From Flavobacterium sp. (GTDB taxonomy: Bacteria > Bacteroidota > Bacteroidia > Flavobacteriales > Flavobacteriaceae), in assembly GCA_015478765.1 (NCBI GenBank), contig JADMKR010000046.1, positions 1 through 6,596 of the forward strand: 6,596 nucleotides of DNA, in the 5' to 3' direction. Of this stretch, positions 1 through 6,596 are shown piece by piece. Position numbers and translations under genes: made by a program. Position 1 is the first letter of the stretch. Every line of letters begins with the position of its first letter. The notes under the pieces were generated by a model that was given only the letters and a program-made list of their open reading frames with translations, was not told the DNA's origin and searched no databases.

Positions 1-3000
1 CCTCATGTCCGTCGGCAAATGCACAGTATTTTGACAGTTTTAACGGTGGTTCGGCCGCTGCAACATCGGCTACCAATTTCAATGGCCAGACTGTGATGAT
101 GAATGCATCGGCAGTGCTGGTACCTGATACGCCTTATCACATTAAACTTGTAATCGCCGACCGGTCGGATTTAGAATCCGATTCGGCTATTTTCATATCG
201 TCCAACAGTTTCAACATCGGACAGAATGTACTTGGCGCCGACTTAACAGTAGCAAACAACACTGCCGTTTGCGCCGGTGAAACTTATGTTCTAAGCACCG
301 GATTAAATCCGGCCAACTACACATTTGCATGGACCCGCAACGGAGTTGTCATTCCAGGTGCCAGCGGCGCTTCAATTAATGTAACACAGCCGGGAACTTA
401 CGGCGTGACATATTCACACATCACAAATGCTTGCCAGGCGTTCACTGATCTTATTGTAATCGAGTTCCAGGCTGCATTTACAGCGCCTAATGCAAATCCG
501 ATTTACATATGCGACACTGGTGCGTCAAGCTATGTTTTCAACCTCGCAGTTAACACACCAATACTCTCGGCTGGAAGCACTCCGGTTACGGTTACCTACC
601 ACGCAAGTATGGCAGATGCACAAAATAACGCAAATCCATTGCCGGCTATGTACAATAGCCCGGGTAATCAAACGGTTTACGCCCGAATCACCAACCAAAA
701 CCAATGTTATATTGTAAAATCTTTTGAATTACAATTAACCCCTCCACCCACTGCCACTGCACCCAATACATGGAATAAGTGCTCTAACTATACCAGCGTG
801 TATTTCAATTTTAGTACGCTTAATAATACAGTATTAAGTGGGCAGTCGAGCAGTATTTATAGCATATCATATCACACGTCACAGGCTGACGCCGACGCCG
901 GCTCAAACCCTGTCTCCTCGACAAGCTTTGCGTCGAGCGGCCAGACTATTTATATCCGAGTATTTACTACATCGGACCCAGGCTGCTATACTACTGCCAG
1001 TTTTGAAATTACCGTAAGCCCGCTTCCTCCTGTAGATGCACTTCCTAGCGTGGTCGTTTGTGAGAATTATGTACTCCCAGCACTGATAAATGGCGAATAT
1101 TACACTGAAGCCAACGGACAGGGAACACCGCTGTTTGAAGGCGATATCATTTCCGAGACGCAAACTGTCCATATCTTTAACCATCCTGCCGGTAACCCGT
1201 GTTCTTCTTCGACTTCATTTCAAGTAACGGTTATCGACCCACTGACTTTGTCACCCGGGAACGGTAACTATTGCGGCAGCTACACATTGCCCCCTTTGCA
1301 GTACGGGAACTATTTTACTCAACCAAACGGACAGGGTACACCTATCTCTGCTGGCACGGTTATAACATCGACTCAGACGATCCATATCCATTACTTATCA
1401 CTGGAGGCTCCGTTCTGTGAAATCAATATCAATTTTACACCAACCATCGTTAACCAATCATCAGTAGGTACGCATCCGGATGTATTCGATTGCACGGCAT
1501 ATGTTTTACCTCCGCTAACCATTGGAAATTATTACACGGCAGCAAACGGTGGCGGTACACAATTGGCCCCCGGAACCTCCATTACGACTTCGCAGACTAT
1601 CTATGTTTTTGCCCAATCGGGCAGCGCACCGGTGAATTGCACATCACAAGACAGCTTTAAAGTGGTGATAGGATTCACACAACCGGCAGACATTTCTCAA
1701 TGTACGCCGTATACGCTGCCAAGTCTTCCGATGGGTAATTATTTTACCGGTCCATCCGGATCCGGGAACCAAATTGCCGCTGGGACCGTAATCAGCACTT
1801 CGCAGACAATTTACATTTATATTCCAAATTCCGACACACCGGACTGCATGGCGAATGTTTCATTCAGCATTACCATTTCACAACCGCCTATTGATTCAGT
1901 GTCAGATGTTGTCGCATGTACCACATATGTTCTTCCTGCTTTAACAAATGGCTCGTATTTTACCGGATCTGACGGAAGTGGAAGTCACTTGTCGGCAGGT
2001 CACGTCATTACGGGCAGTACAACGCTGTATGTTTTTGCGCAATCGGGATCATCATGCAGCAATCAATCGAGTTTCAATGTAACAATCAATCAACCACCGG
2101 CAATCGATTCACGTTCCGACATCGATATTTGTAACGCCTACGTGCTGACGCAACTGTCCGCAGGAAACTACTATACAGGACCAAACGGTTCTGGCAGCAT
2201 GTTGGCCGCAGGAACTGTAATCACCGAATCGGCTACCATCTATATTTTTGCCGAAACACCTTCATTAGCAGGTTGTACTTCTGAAAACAGTTTTGAGATA
2301 TTTATCTTCTCAGTCGAGGCTGATGCGCCCGCATCGGTTACTGCGTGCGACAGCTACGTTCTTCCGGAATTAACCGTAGGTAATTATTATACCGCCCCGG
2401 GTGGACCGGCAGGTGGCGAAGGAACAATTCGATTCCCCGGCGATGTCATCACAACGACCACTACAATGTATGTCTACACCGAATCGGGAGAGCGAATTAA
2501 CTGCAGCGATGAGAATATTTTTACCATCACCATCAACAATACACCATCGGTACCGGTTGAGCCAAATCGCTTTGCCTGTAACTCTTACACGCTTCCGGCG
2601 TTAACCATTGGAAATTATTTCACACAACCCAGCGGCAACGGAACAATGCTCAATGCGGGCGATGTATTAACGCAATCGCAAACACTGTACGTCTATGCTG
2701 AAACAGCTACGACACCAAATTGCTACGATGAAAAAAGCTTCGAAGTAACGATTTTCAATGTCGACGAATTGACCGATGTCGTTTCATGCCAAAACTATAT
2801 CCTGCCATCTTTGACAACAGGTCAATATTTCACCGGGGCGAATGGGACAGGTACCCAGATACCTGCCGGAACTGCTATTTCAACATCTCAAACAATGTAT
2901 ATTTATGCAGCTTCACCGTTTGTACCAACGTGCTATGATGAAAGCTCATTTGAAATCACCATTGTTCCGGTTCCGGTGGCCTATGCGGTTCCGTCAATCC

Positions 3001-3986
3001 AAACGCGCGTTTGCGATCAGGATGGAACTAACGATGGCATCACCACATTTGACCTAACAACTATCGAAGCTACGGTTTTAGGAACGCAGACAGGTCCCGA
3101 GTTCATGATTGAATTTTTTGAAGCTGTCGCCGACGCCGACTTGGGTATCAATGCTATAACCAGCACGACAGCCCAAATAGTCTACGCAAGAGTGACCAAC
3201 GTGCTTGCGCCCGACTGTTACGCACTACGCACCGTTGCGATTACGGTCAACACCCTTCCGGTGCCGACTCCTGTGGGCGGAATTGTATGTTATGACACTT
3301 TTAATGAGGTATTATTGAGTCCATTTGTAATCAATAGCGGATTAAGCGGATCACAGCACACCTTTCAGTGGTTTGACGCTTCAGGTCAGATAGTTGGTAC
3401 CGGAGCTAATTATACCACCCAATCTCCTGGAACCTATACTGTAATTGCCCGTCGCACATCGACCGGCTGTTTCTCTGAGCCCGTTTCTGTGGATGTGATC
3501 CCTTCTGAACCGGCTGTGATTTCATATACGGTTACCCAGAATTTCGTCGACGTGCCTGTAATTACGGTAATTGCCGAGGGTACCGGTGACTACGAATATC
3601 AGCTGGACAACGGTAATTTCCAAGACAGCAATATCTTTGAAAACGTAGCATCGGGAATGCATATAATCACCGTTCGCGATAAAAATGGCTGTGGAATATC
3701 GACATCTACCGCAATGGTGGTTAATTATCCGCACTATTTCACACCTAATGGCGACGGAGTTCACGATACCTGGAACATCATCGACTTGCGTACTCAAACC
3801 GAATCGACCATAAAAATCTATGACCGATATGGTAAGTTCCTGCAACAAATCACTCCGAGTGGAGCTGGATGGGATGGAACATTTGCCGGTGCCATGATGC
3901 CGTCTACCGATTATTGGTTTGTGGTCACCTATGTTGAAGACGGCGCTGAAAAAGAATTCCGCGCGCACTTTGCAATGAAACGATAA
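1..3986 (+). CDS. Giant T9SS-exported repeat surface protein (adhesin-like), 5' partial
   Basis: The reading frame is open from base 3 to the TAA at 3984-3986, giving about 1327 visible residues, with no stop back to the window edge. The ATG pair at 93-98 is internal: the 30 codons before it continue the same domain (YFDSFNGG...TNFNGQTV), so the true start lies upstream. Visible order: end of a choice-of-anchor-L-like domain (3-239; PYHIKLVIADRSD, DSAIF), Ig-like domain (240-467), two ~90-residue modules with an ADA motif (468-1016), nine tandem two-cysteine repeats (1017-2966), a third such module (2967-3251), an Ig-like domain (3252-3500), an SprB-like segment (3501-3725) and a T9SS type B sorting domain (3726-3983). 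Family knowledge: such proteins are exported to the cell surface or medium and often serve in adhesion or gliding. No catalytic motif is visible, so adhesion is an inference. A terminator follows directly. Confidence is high for class and export route, low for ligand. Confidence 0.93.
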   Translation, partial: SCPSANAQYFDSFNGGSAAATSATNFNGQTVMMNASAVLVPDTPYHIKLVIADRSDLESDSAIFISSNSFNIGQNVLGADLTVANNTAVCAGETYVLSTGLNPANYTFAWTRNGVVIPGASGASINVTQPGTYGVTYSHITNACQAFTDLIVIEFQAAFTAPNANPIYICDTGASSYVFNLAVNTPILSAGSTPVTVTYHASMADAQNNANPLPAMYNSPGNQTVYARITNQNQCYIVKSFELQLTPPPTATAPNTWNKCSNYTSVYFNFSTLNNTVLSGQSSSIYSISYHTSQADADAGSNPVSSTSFASSGQTIYIRVFTTSDPGCYTTASFEITVSPLPPVDALPSVVVCENYVLPALINGEYYTEANGQGTPLFEGDIISETQTVHIFNHPAGNPCSSSTSFQVTVIDPLTLSPGNGNYCGSYTLPPLQYGNYFTQPNGQGTPISAGTVITSTQTIHIHYLSLEAPFCEININFTPTIVNQSSVGTHPDVFDCTAYVLPPLTIGNYYTAANGGGTQLAPGTSITTSQTIYVFAQSGSAPVNCTSQDSFKVVIGFTQPADISQCTPYTLPSLPMGNYFTGPSGSGNQIAAGTVISTSQTIYIYIPNSDTPDCMANVSFSITISQPPIDSVSDVVACTTYVLPALTNGSYFTGSDGSGSHLSAGHVITGSTTLYVFAQSGSSCSNQSSFNVTINQPPAIDSRSDIDICNAYVLTQLSAGNYYTGPNGSGSMLAAGTVITESATIYIFAETPSLAGCTSENSFEIFIFSVEADAPASVTACDSYVLPELTVGNYYTAPGGPAGGEGTIRFPGDVITTTTTMYVYTESGERINCSDENIFTITINNTPSVPVEPNRFACNSYTLPALTIGNYFTQPSGNGTMLNAGDVLTQSQTLYVYAETATTPNCYDEKSFEVTIFNVDELTDVVSCQNYILPSLTTGQYFTGANGTGTQIPAGTAISTSQTMYIYAASPFVPTCYDESSFEITIVPVPVAYAVPSIQTRVCDQDGTNDGITTFDLTTIEATVLGTQTGPEFMIEFFEAVADADLGINAITSTTAQIVYARVTNVLAPDCYALRTVAITVNTLPVPTPVGGIVCYDTFNEVLLSPFVINSGLSGSQHTFQWFDASGQIVGTGANYTTQSPGTYTVIARRTSTGCFSEPVSVDVIPSEPAVISYTVTQNFVDVPVITVIAEGTGDYEYQLDNGNFQDSNIFENVASGMHIITVRDKNGCGISTSTAMVVNYPHYFTPNGDGVHDTWNIIDLRTQTESTIKIYDRYGKFLQQITPSGAGWDGTFAGAMMPSTDYWFVVTYVEDGAEKEFRAHFAMKR
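3..239 (+). other. C-terminal part of a choice-of-anchor-L-like domain
   Basis: These codons read as the end of a domain that often opens flavobacterial T9SS type B proteins. Visible marks are YFDSFN near the edge, then NGQTV, a hydrophobic strand, PYHIKLVIADRSD and DSAIFISSNSF. The combination of TPYHIKLVIAD with D-S-A-[IV]-F is characteristic of the choice-of-anchor L family as I remember it. This assignment is from memory and has not been searched. The N-terminal part of the domain and any signal peptide lie outside the window. Confidence 0.7.
468..1016 (+). repeat. Two tandem ~90-residue ADA-motif modules (M1, M2)
   Basis: Two consecutive protein modules (468-737, 90 residues; 738-1016, 93 residues) share a pattern: a conserved Cys near the N-terminus (IYICD, NKCSN), an F-[ND]-[LF] strand, then TYHASMADA or SYHTSQADADAG followed by NP, then QTVYARITN or QTIYIRVFT, a second Cys, and a closing strand (SFELQL, SFEITV). 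A third copy at 2967-3251 carries EFFEAVADADLG and IVYARVTN. This module is common in flavobacterial gliding-motility-associated proteins. It is probably a beta-sandwich of the Ig/fibronectin type, which is an inference from the strand pattern. Confidence 0.75.
1017..2966 (+). repeat. Nine tandem ~72-residue two-cysteine repeats within the surface protein
   Basis: Nine head-to-tail units fill 650 residues without interruption. They start at bases 1017, 1236, 1452, 1671, 1881, 2091, 2310, 2538 and 2757, with lengths of 73, 72, 73, 70, 70, 73, 76, 73 and 70 residues. Each contains C-x2-Y-x-L followed closely by G-[NESQ]-Y-[FY]-T, a glycine turn (mostly GxG), a G-x-x-[IL]-[ST] strand, a [TS]-x-[TY]-type strand such as SQTIYIYA, a second Cys, and a closing strand such as SFEITI. 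All nine units keep both cysteines, 45 to 51 residues apart, consistent with one disulfide per unit in the oxidising surface environment (inference). The units have diverged at synonymous sites, so the expansion is not recent. I do not recall a named family for this unit with certainty. Confidence 0.92.
2967..3251 (+). repeat. Third ADA-motif module (M3), downstream of the nine-unit array
   Basis: This 95-residue module resembles the two before the array. It has a Cys followed by DQDGTNDGITTFDL, then EFFEAVADADLG, IVYARVTN, a second Cys (PDCYA) and a closing strand (VAITVN). Its entry linker (PVPVAYAVPS) resembles the linker that opens the first array unit (PLPPVDALPS), so the array appears to be set between members of the same module family. 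Confidence 0.7.
3252..3725 (+). other. Ig-like domain followed by SprB-like segment
   Basis: Bases 3252-3500 encode an Ig-like domain with FQWFDASGQIVGTG, YTTQSPGTYTVIA and a Cys before the last strand. The N-terminal copy at 240-467 has the same layout (FAWTRNGVVIPGAS, QPGTYGVTY). Bases 3501-3725 encode a segment with GDYEYQLDNGNFQDSNIF, a short linker, then GMHIITVRDKNGCG. This is the pattern of the SprB-type repeat, in which a strand with Y-x-Y-x-[LI]-D precedes H-x-[IV]-x-V-x-D-x-x-G-C. It is commonly found directly before type B sorting domains. Confidence 0.7.
3726..3983 (+). other. T9SS type B C-terminal sorting domain (gliding motility-associated C-terminal family)
   Basis: The last 86 residues match the type B sorting signal closely. 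They begin YPHYFTPNGDGVHDTWNI, continue with a strand containing IKIYDRYGKFL, then GAGWDGTFAG, the MPSTDYWF turn and strand, and end with a short basic strand (FRAHFAMKR). In characterised flavobacterial proteins this domain directs passage through the type IX translocon at the outer membrane and is usually removed on export. The domain is intact and reaches the stop codon, so the gene's 3' end is not truncated. Confidence 0.95.
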
Positions 3987-4002
3987 TTCATTTCGATCTC
4001 TG

Positions 4003-4032
4003 AAAAGCCTCCCACTGGGAGGTTTTTTTTTT
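4003..4032 (+). terminator. Intrinsic terminator of the surface-protein gene
   Basis: The hairpin CCTCCC (4008-4013), loop ACT, GGGAGG (4017-4022) is perfect over six base pairs. It can be lengthened by a G-U pair and four A-T pairs using the AAAAG before it and the T run after it. Ten consecutive T residues follow (4023-4032). It starts 16 bases after the TAA of the upstream gene, and should separate that gene from the receptor gene downstream. Confidence 0.93.
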
Positions 4033-4095
4033 ACAATCGTGCCGGTTGCTGTAACAATACTAAAAAAGCAGAGTCTATTAAACTATCTTAATATA

Positions 4096-4117
4096 AATCA
4101 TCAATCAATCATCAATC
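4096..4117 (+). repeat. Perfect 11-base tandem duplication in the leader, abutting the receptor start codon
   Basis: The sequence AATCATCAATC occurs twice in direct succession (4096-4106 and 4107-4117), and the second copy runs straight into the ATG at 4118. The leader has no purine-rich Shine-Dalgarno sequence, so the ribosome-binding region is composed of this AT-rich repeat. Weakly structured, A/T-rich leaders are usual for initiation in Bacteroidota. Whether the repeat itself affects expression is unknown. Confidence 0.9.
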
Positions 4118-6496
4118 ATGAAGCTTAAGCTAATTATCGTGTGCCTGCTTGGCACGATCATTTCCTCATTTGCCCAAACCGGATTAATCACCGGTAAAGT
4201 CACCGATCAAAACGCAGGATTTGCGATTCCGTACGCAACCGTCTCGGTCAAGGACGGCGATAAAATAATTACAGGGTCGGTTACTAACGACAACGGAATT
4301 TTCGAAATTAAGAATCTCGAATTTAAACCGTATACGGTGGAAGTTCAGTACATGGGATATAAATCGTTTTCGATACCCGTCAAGTTGACTGCCGAGAGTC
4401 CTGCATTTGATCTTAAAACGATCACACTTCAAGACGATGCAGTACAACTCGATGACGTCACTGTGGTCGCCGAACTCTCGACCATCGAACAGAAGATCGA
4501 CCGCAAAGTCATCAACGTAGGGCGCGATTTGACAACTTCCGGCGCGACCGCGTCCGAAATAATGAACAATATCCCGTCGGTCAATGTCGATCAGGATGGT
4601 AAATTATCGCTTCGCGGAAATGAAAATGTACGGGTGCTGGTTGATGGGCGGCCAACCAATATCGATCCTGCCCAGCTTTTAAAGCAAATTCCTTCGACAT
4701 CTATCAAGAAAATCGAACTGATCACCAATCCCAGTGCCAAGTACAACCCAGAAGGAATGTCGGGTATCATAAATATCATTCTGCATAAGAATTCGAACGA
4801 TGGTTTTAACGCCAGCATCAATAGCGGATTGACAATTGCGCGTACGCCTAAGTGGAACAATTCTGTAAATATGAATTATCGCGTGGGCAAGGTGAACTTC
4901 TTTGGCACCTACGGTAATAATTTCGCACAACACTACAACGAAGGTGATGTTCGCCGGCTGGACGAATTTGAATCGCAGCAATTAATGGATATTTTGAATG
5001 ACAGCCGATCGCATTTGTTTAAAGTTGGCATGGATTATTATATCAATGATAAAAACACAATTTCGGTGTATACCAATCAGAATTTTTTAGACGGCGACTG
5101 GACCGTCGATACTAAAATCAACTATCCTGATGCGGCACAAAATCAATTTCAGCGTGCTTCCTATTTATCGGATAACACTAACAGCACTTACAATCTGGCC
5201 TATAAAAGACTTACATCAAAAGAGGGTGAGACATTGGATTTCGAGATTAACTATAACCAATATGTCGAAGATCAAATCTCGTCGTTTGACAATCAGTACA
5301 GTGATCCGGCATTTAACGATTCGTATAGCGACGTCATACGAGATCAGCGCGATAACACCACGATCAATCTCGATTATGTAAATCCGCTGACCGAAAAATC
5401 CACGCTGGAACTGGGTGCTGAAGCACGGATCATCCGAACCGATAATGTTTATACGACCGATAATGACGAACTGGGCAACGCCAATTTCAATTACAACCTC
5501 GACATTTATTCGGCCTATGCGACTTTCGGACAAAAATTTGAAAAAATCAGCTATCAGTTGGGAGCCCGATTCGAAAGTTATAAGGTTATAGCCACGCTGG
5601 ACGGTGAGACTGCCTATGAAGATGACTACCTGACATTGTATCCATCGGCATCGATGACCTATACCCTATCTGAAAAAAACATGTTCCAACTAAGTTATAG
5701 CCGACGGGTTGACAGGCCGAGCCTCGAACAAACCGCTCCTATACGTGAGTTTAGTACGCCATTGCTTACCTCACGCGGAAACCCTGAACTGGATCCCCAG
5801 TTTACAAATTCAGTTGAGTTAAACTACACCCGGACATTGGAGAAAGGTTCGCTATCAGGCAGCGTATTTGTGCGTAACATCAATAACGAGATAAATCGTG
5901 TAATTACTCCCGATCCGCAAAACCCGGAACGTCAGGTCATGTCATGGCAAAATTTCAGCGACAATACAGCGTATGGCTTTGAACTTTCGGCAAATTACAA
6001 ACTCACCGATTGGTGGGATATACAGCCTGCGGGCGATTTTACAAACATCGCGCAACGTGGATTGCTGGCGGTACGGAATCCGGTAACCGATTTATACGAT
6101 ATGACAGAACGCCGCGTTAATGTTTCAGCATTTAATGCACGCATTAATAATAATTTCAAGGCTACCAAAAGCTTAAGATTCCTGCTCTTCGGATTTTATC
6201 GCAGTGATGTTCAGTATGTGCAGTTTCGCAATAGTGAAATGTACAAGATGGATGTTGGCGGAAGATATTCATTTTGGAAAGATAAAGCGACTGTCAGTAT
6301 TCGTTTCAATGACATTTTCAAAACCCTGCGATCTGAGTTTACAGGGGAACACCCCTTCCCGACCCGCGGAGAATTTCGCTGGGAAAGCAGATCGGTTTAC
6401 ATTGGATTGAACTATATGTTTGGTACCGGCAAGAACAAAGCATTGCAGCGCAAGCAACGTGATGACAATACGCAGCAGGGAGGCGGACTTTTCTAA
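4118..6496 (+). CDS. TonB-dependent-receptor-like outer-membrane beta-barrel protein
   Basis: This is a complete 792-residue gene. The start is supported by an in-frame TAA at 4094-4096 with no other ATG between, and by a clear signal peptide (MKLKLIIVCLLGTIISSFA, probable cleavage after A19). Residues ~22-115 form a carboxypeptidase-regulatory-like domain (LITGKVTD, PYATVSV, VTNDNGIFEI, VEVQYMGYKS). Residues ~118-230 form the plug, with SLRGNENVRVLVDGRP at 164-179 and NPSAKYNPEGMSGIINII at 204-221. The rest is a barrel of the OMP_b-brl_3 type (PF14905, from memory), with SYSRRVDRP at 526-534 and GNPELDP at 554-560. No TonB box is obvious. A hydrophilic tail of ~23 residues follows the last strand and ends in GGGLF. 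Family members sit in the outer membrane and are thought to import ligands or act as receptors; the substrate is not readable here, and no transporter, lipoprotein partner or regulator is in view. Terminators on both sides suggest a single-gene unit. Confidence 0.93.
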   Translation: MKLKLIIVCLLGTIISSFAQTGLITGKVTDQNAGFAIPYATVSVKDGDKIITGSVTNDNGIFEIKNLEFKPYTVEVQYMGYKSFSIPVKLTAESPAFDLKTITLQDDAVQLDDVTVVAELSTIEQKIDRKVINVGRDLTTSGATASEIMNNIPSVNVDQDGKLSLRGNENVRVLVDGRPTNIDPAQLLKQIPSTSIKKIELITNPSAKYNPEGMSGIINIILHKNSNDGFNASINSGLTIARTPKWNNSVNMNYRVGKVNFFGTYGNNFAQHYNEGDVRRLDEFESQQLMDILNDSRSHLFKVGMDYYINDKNTISVYTNQNFLDGDWTVDTKINYPDAAQNQFQRASYLSDNTNSTYNLAYKRLTSKEGETLDFEINYNQYVEDQISSFDNQYSDPAFNDSYSDVIRDQRDNTTINLDYVNPLTEKSTLELGAEARIIRTDNVYTTDNDELGNANFNYNLDIYSAYATFGQKFEKISYQLGARFESYKVIATLDGETAYEDDYLTLYPSASMTYTLSEKNMFQLSYSRRVDRPSLEQTAPIREFSTPLLTSRGNPELDPQFTNSVELNYTRTLEKGSLSGSVFVRNINNEINRVITPDPQNPERQVMSWQNFSDNTAYGFELSANYKLTDWWDIQPAGDFTNIAQRGLLAVRNPVTDLYDMTERRVNVSAFNARINNNFKATKSLRFLLFGFYRSDVQYVQFRNSEMYKMDVGGRYSFWKDKATVSIRFNDIFKTLRSEFTGEHPFPTRGEFRWESRSVYIGLNYMFGTGKNKALQRKQRDDNTQQGGGLF

Positions 6497-6508
6497 ATCC
6501 CGATATAT

Positions 6509-6529
6509 TTATTTAATTGGGTTAAATAA
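6509..6529. repeat. AT-rich perfect inverted repeat in the 3' untranslated region
   Basis: TTATTTAA (6509-6516) and TTAAATAA (6522-6529) are perfect reverse complements separated by TTGGG. The eight base pairs are all A-T, so the hairpin would be weak in RNA. It lies 12 bases after the receptor stop codon and 14 bases before the terminator stem. It could be a protein site, an RNA stability element or chance in AT-rich sequence. Confidence 0.6.
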
Positions 6530-6543
6530 TAATTCAGCTGCAG

Positions 6544-6573
6544 TCCCGGGACATACGTTCCGGGATTTTTTTT
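6544..6573 (+). terminator. Intrinsic terminator of the receptor gene
   Basis: TCCCGGGAC (6544-6552) pairs with GTTCCGGGA (6557-6565) over nine base pairs, including one G-U, closed by the four-base loop ATAC. Eight T residues follow (6566-6573). It lies 47 bases after the receptor stop codon. No T run follows the stem on the minus strand, so it should act only for plus-strand transcription. The remaining bases to the window edge show no gene. Confidence 0.93.
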
Positions 6574-6596
6574 ACCACCTGATTATTACGCTGCCC

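Noticed and set aside
1017..2966. Repeat array as a CRISPR or other DNA-level repeat element
   Set aside because: The periodicity is in the protein in one continuous frame. At DNA level the units differ widely and unit lengths are multiples of three.
3522..3968. A 148-codon open frame on the minus strand inside the surface-protein gene
   Set aside because: It lies opposite the SprB-like segment and sorting domain, both clearly coding on the plus strand, and its translation shows no recognisable domain or composition of a real protein.
4084..4091. TATCTTAA as a possible -7 element (Bacteroidota consensus TAnnTTTG) for the receptor gene
   Set aside because: Only part of the consensus matches, and no TTG-type -33 element lies at a suitable distance: the nearest TTG, at 4046-4048, is about 35 bases upstream. 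A promoter must exist between the terminator and the gene, but I cannot place it.
4591..5533. Several open frames of about 90-105 codons on the minus strand inside the receptor gene
   Set aside because: They lie opposite the plug and barrel coding sequence, overlap one another in different frames, and show no domain or motif. They are chance frames.
4118..6496. Receptor as the outer-membrane half of a SusC/SusD glycan uptake pair
   Set aside because: No SusD-like lipoprotein follows, a terminator ends the unit, and at 792 residues the protein is shorter than typical SusC proteins. The motifs fit the OMP_b-brl_3 type better.

Overview
The window looks like chromosomal DNA from a member of the Bacteroidota, most likely class Flavobacteriia. 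Three things support this. The first gene ends in a type IX secretion (T9SS) type B sorting domain, and T9SS occurs only in this phylum and close relatives. The second gene is an outer-membrane beta-barrel receptor with an N-terminal carboxypeptidase-regulatory-like domain, an architecture typical of Bacteroidota. Neither the leader of the second gene nor its start region shows a Shine-Dalgarno sequence, which is common in the phylum. The genus cannot be fixed from this sequence.

Layout: (1) bases 1-3986 (+) hold the 3' part of a very large secreted surface protein. Its true start lies upstream of the window. About 1327 residues are visible: the end of a choice-of-anchor-L-like domain, an Ig-like domain, two ~90-residue modules, nine tandem ~72-residue repeats each with a conserved pair of cysteines, a third ~90-residue module, another Ig-like domain, an SprB-like segment and the C-terminal sorting domain. 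(2) A 131-base intergenic region holds a strong intrinsic terminator (about 4003-4032) and an AT-rich leader ending in a perfect 11-base tandem duplication that abuts the next ATG. (3) Bases 4118-6496 (+) encode a complete 792-residue outer-membrane receptor with signal peptide, regulatory-like domain, plug and barrel. (4) The last 100 bases hold an AT-rich inverted repeat followed by a second intrinsic terminator. There is no third gene.

The two genes point the same way, but each is followed by its own terminator, so they are probably separate transcription units. Both products are envelope proteins: one exported through T9SS to the cell surface or medium, the other embedded in the outer membrane. 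Nothing in the window shows that they act together. No RNA gene, mobile element, CRISPR array or replication origin was seen. The most notable structure is the mosaic repeat architecture of the giant surface protein, in which a homogeneous nine-unit array is inserted between copies of a partly related module.
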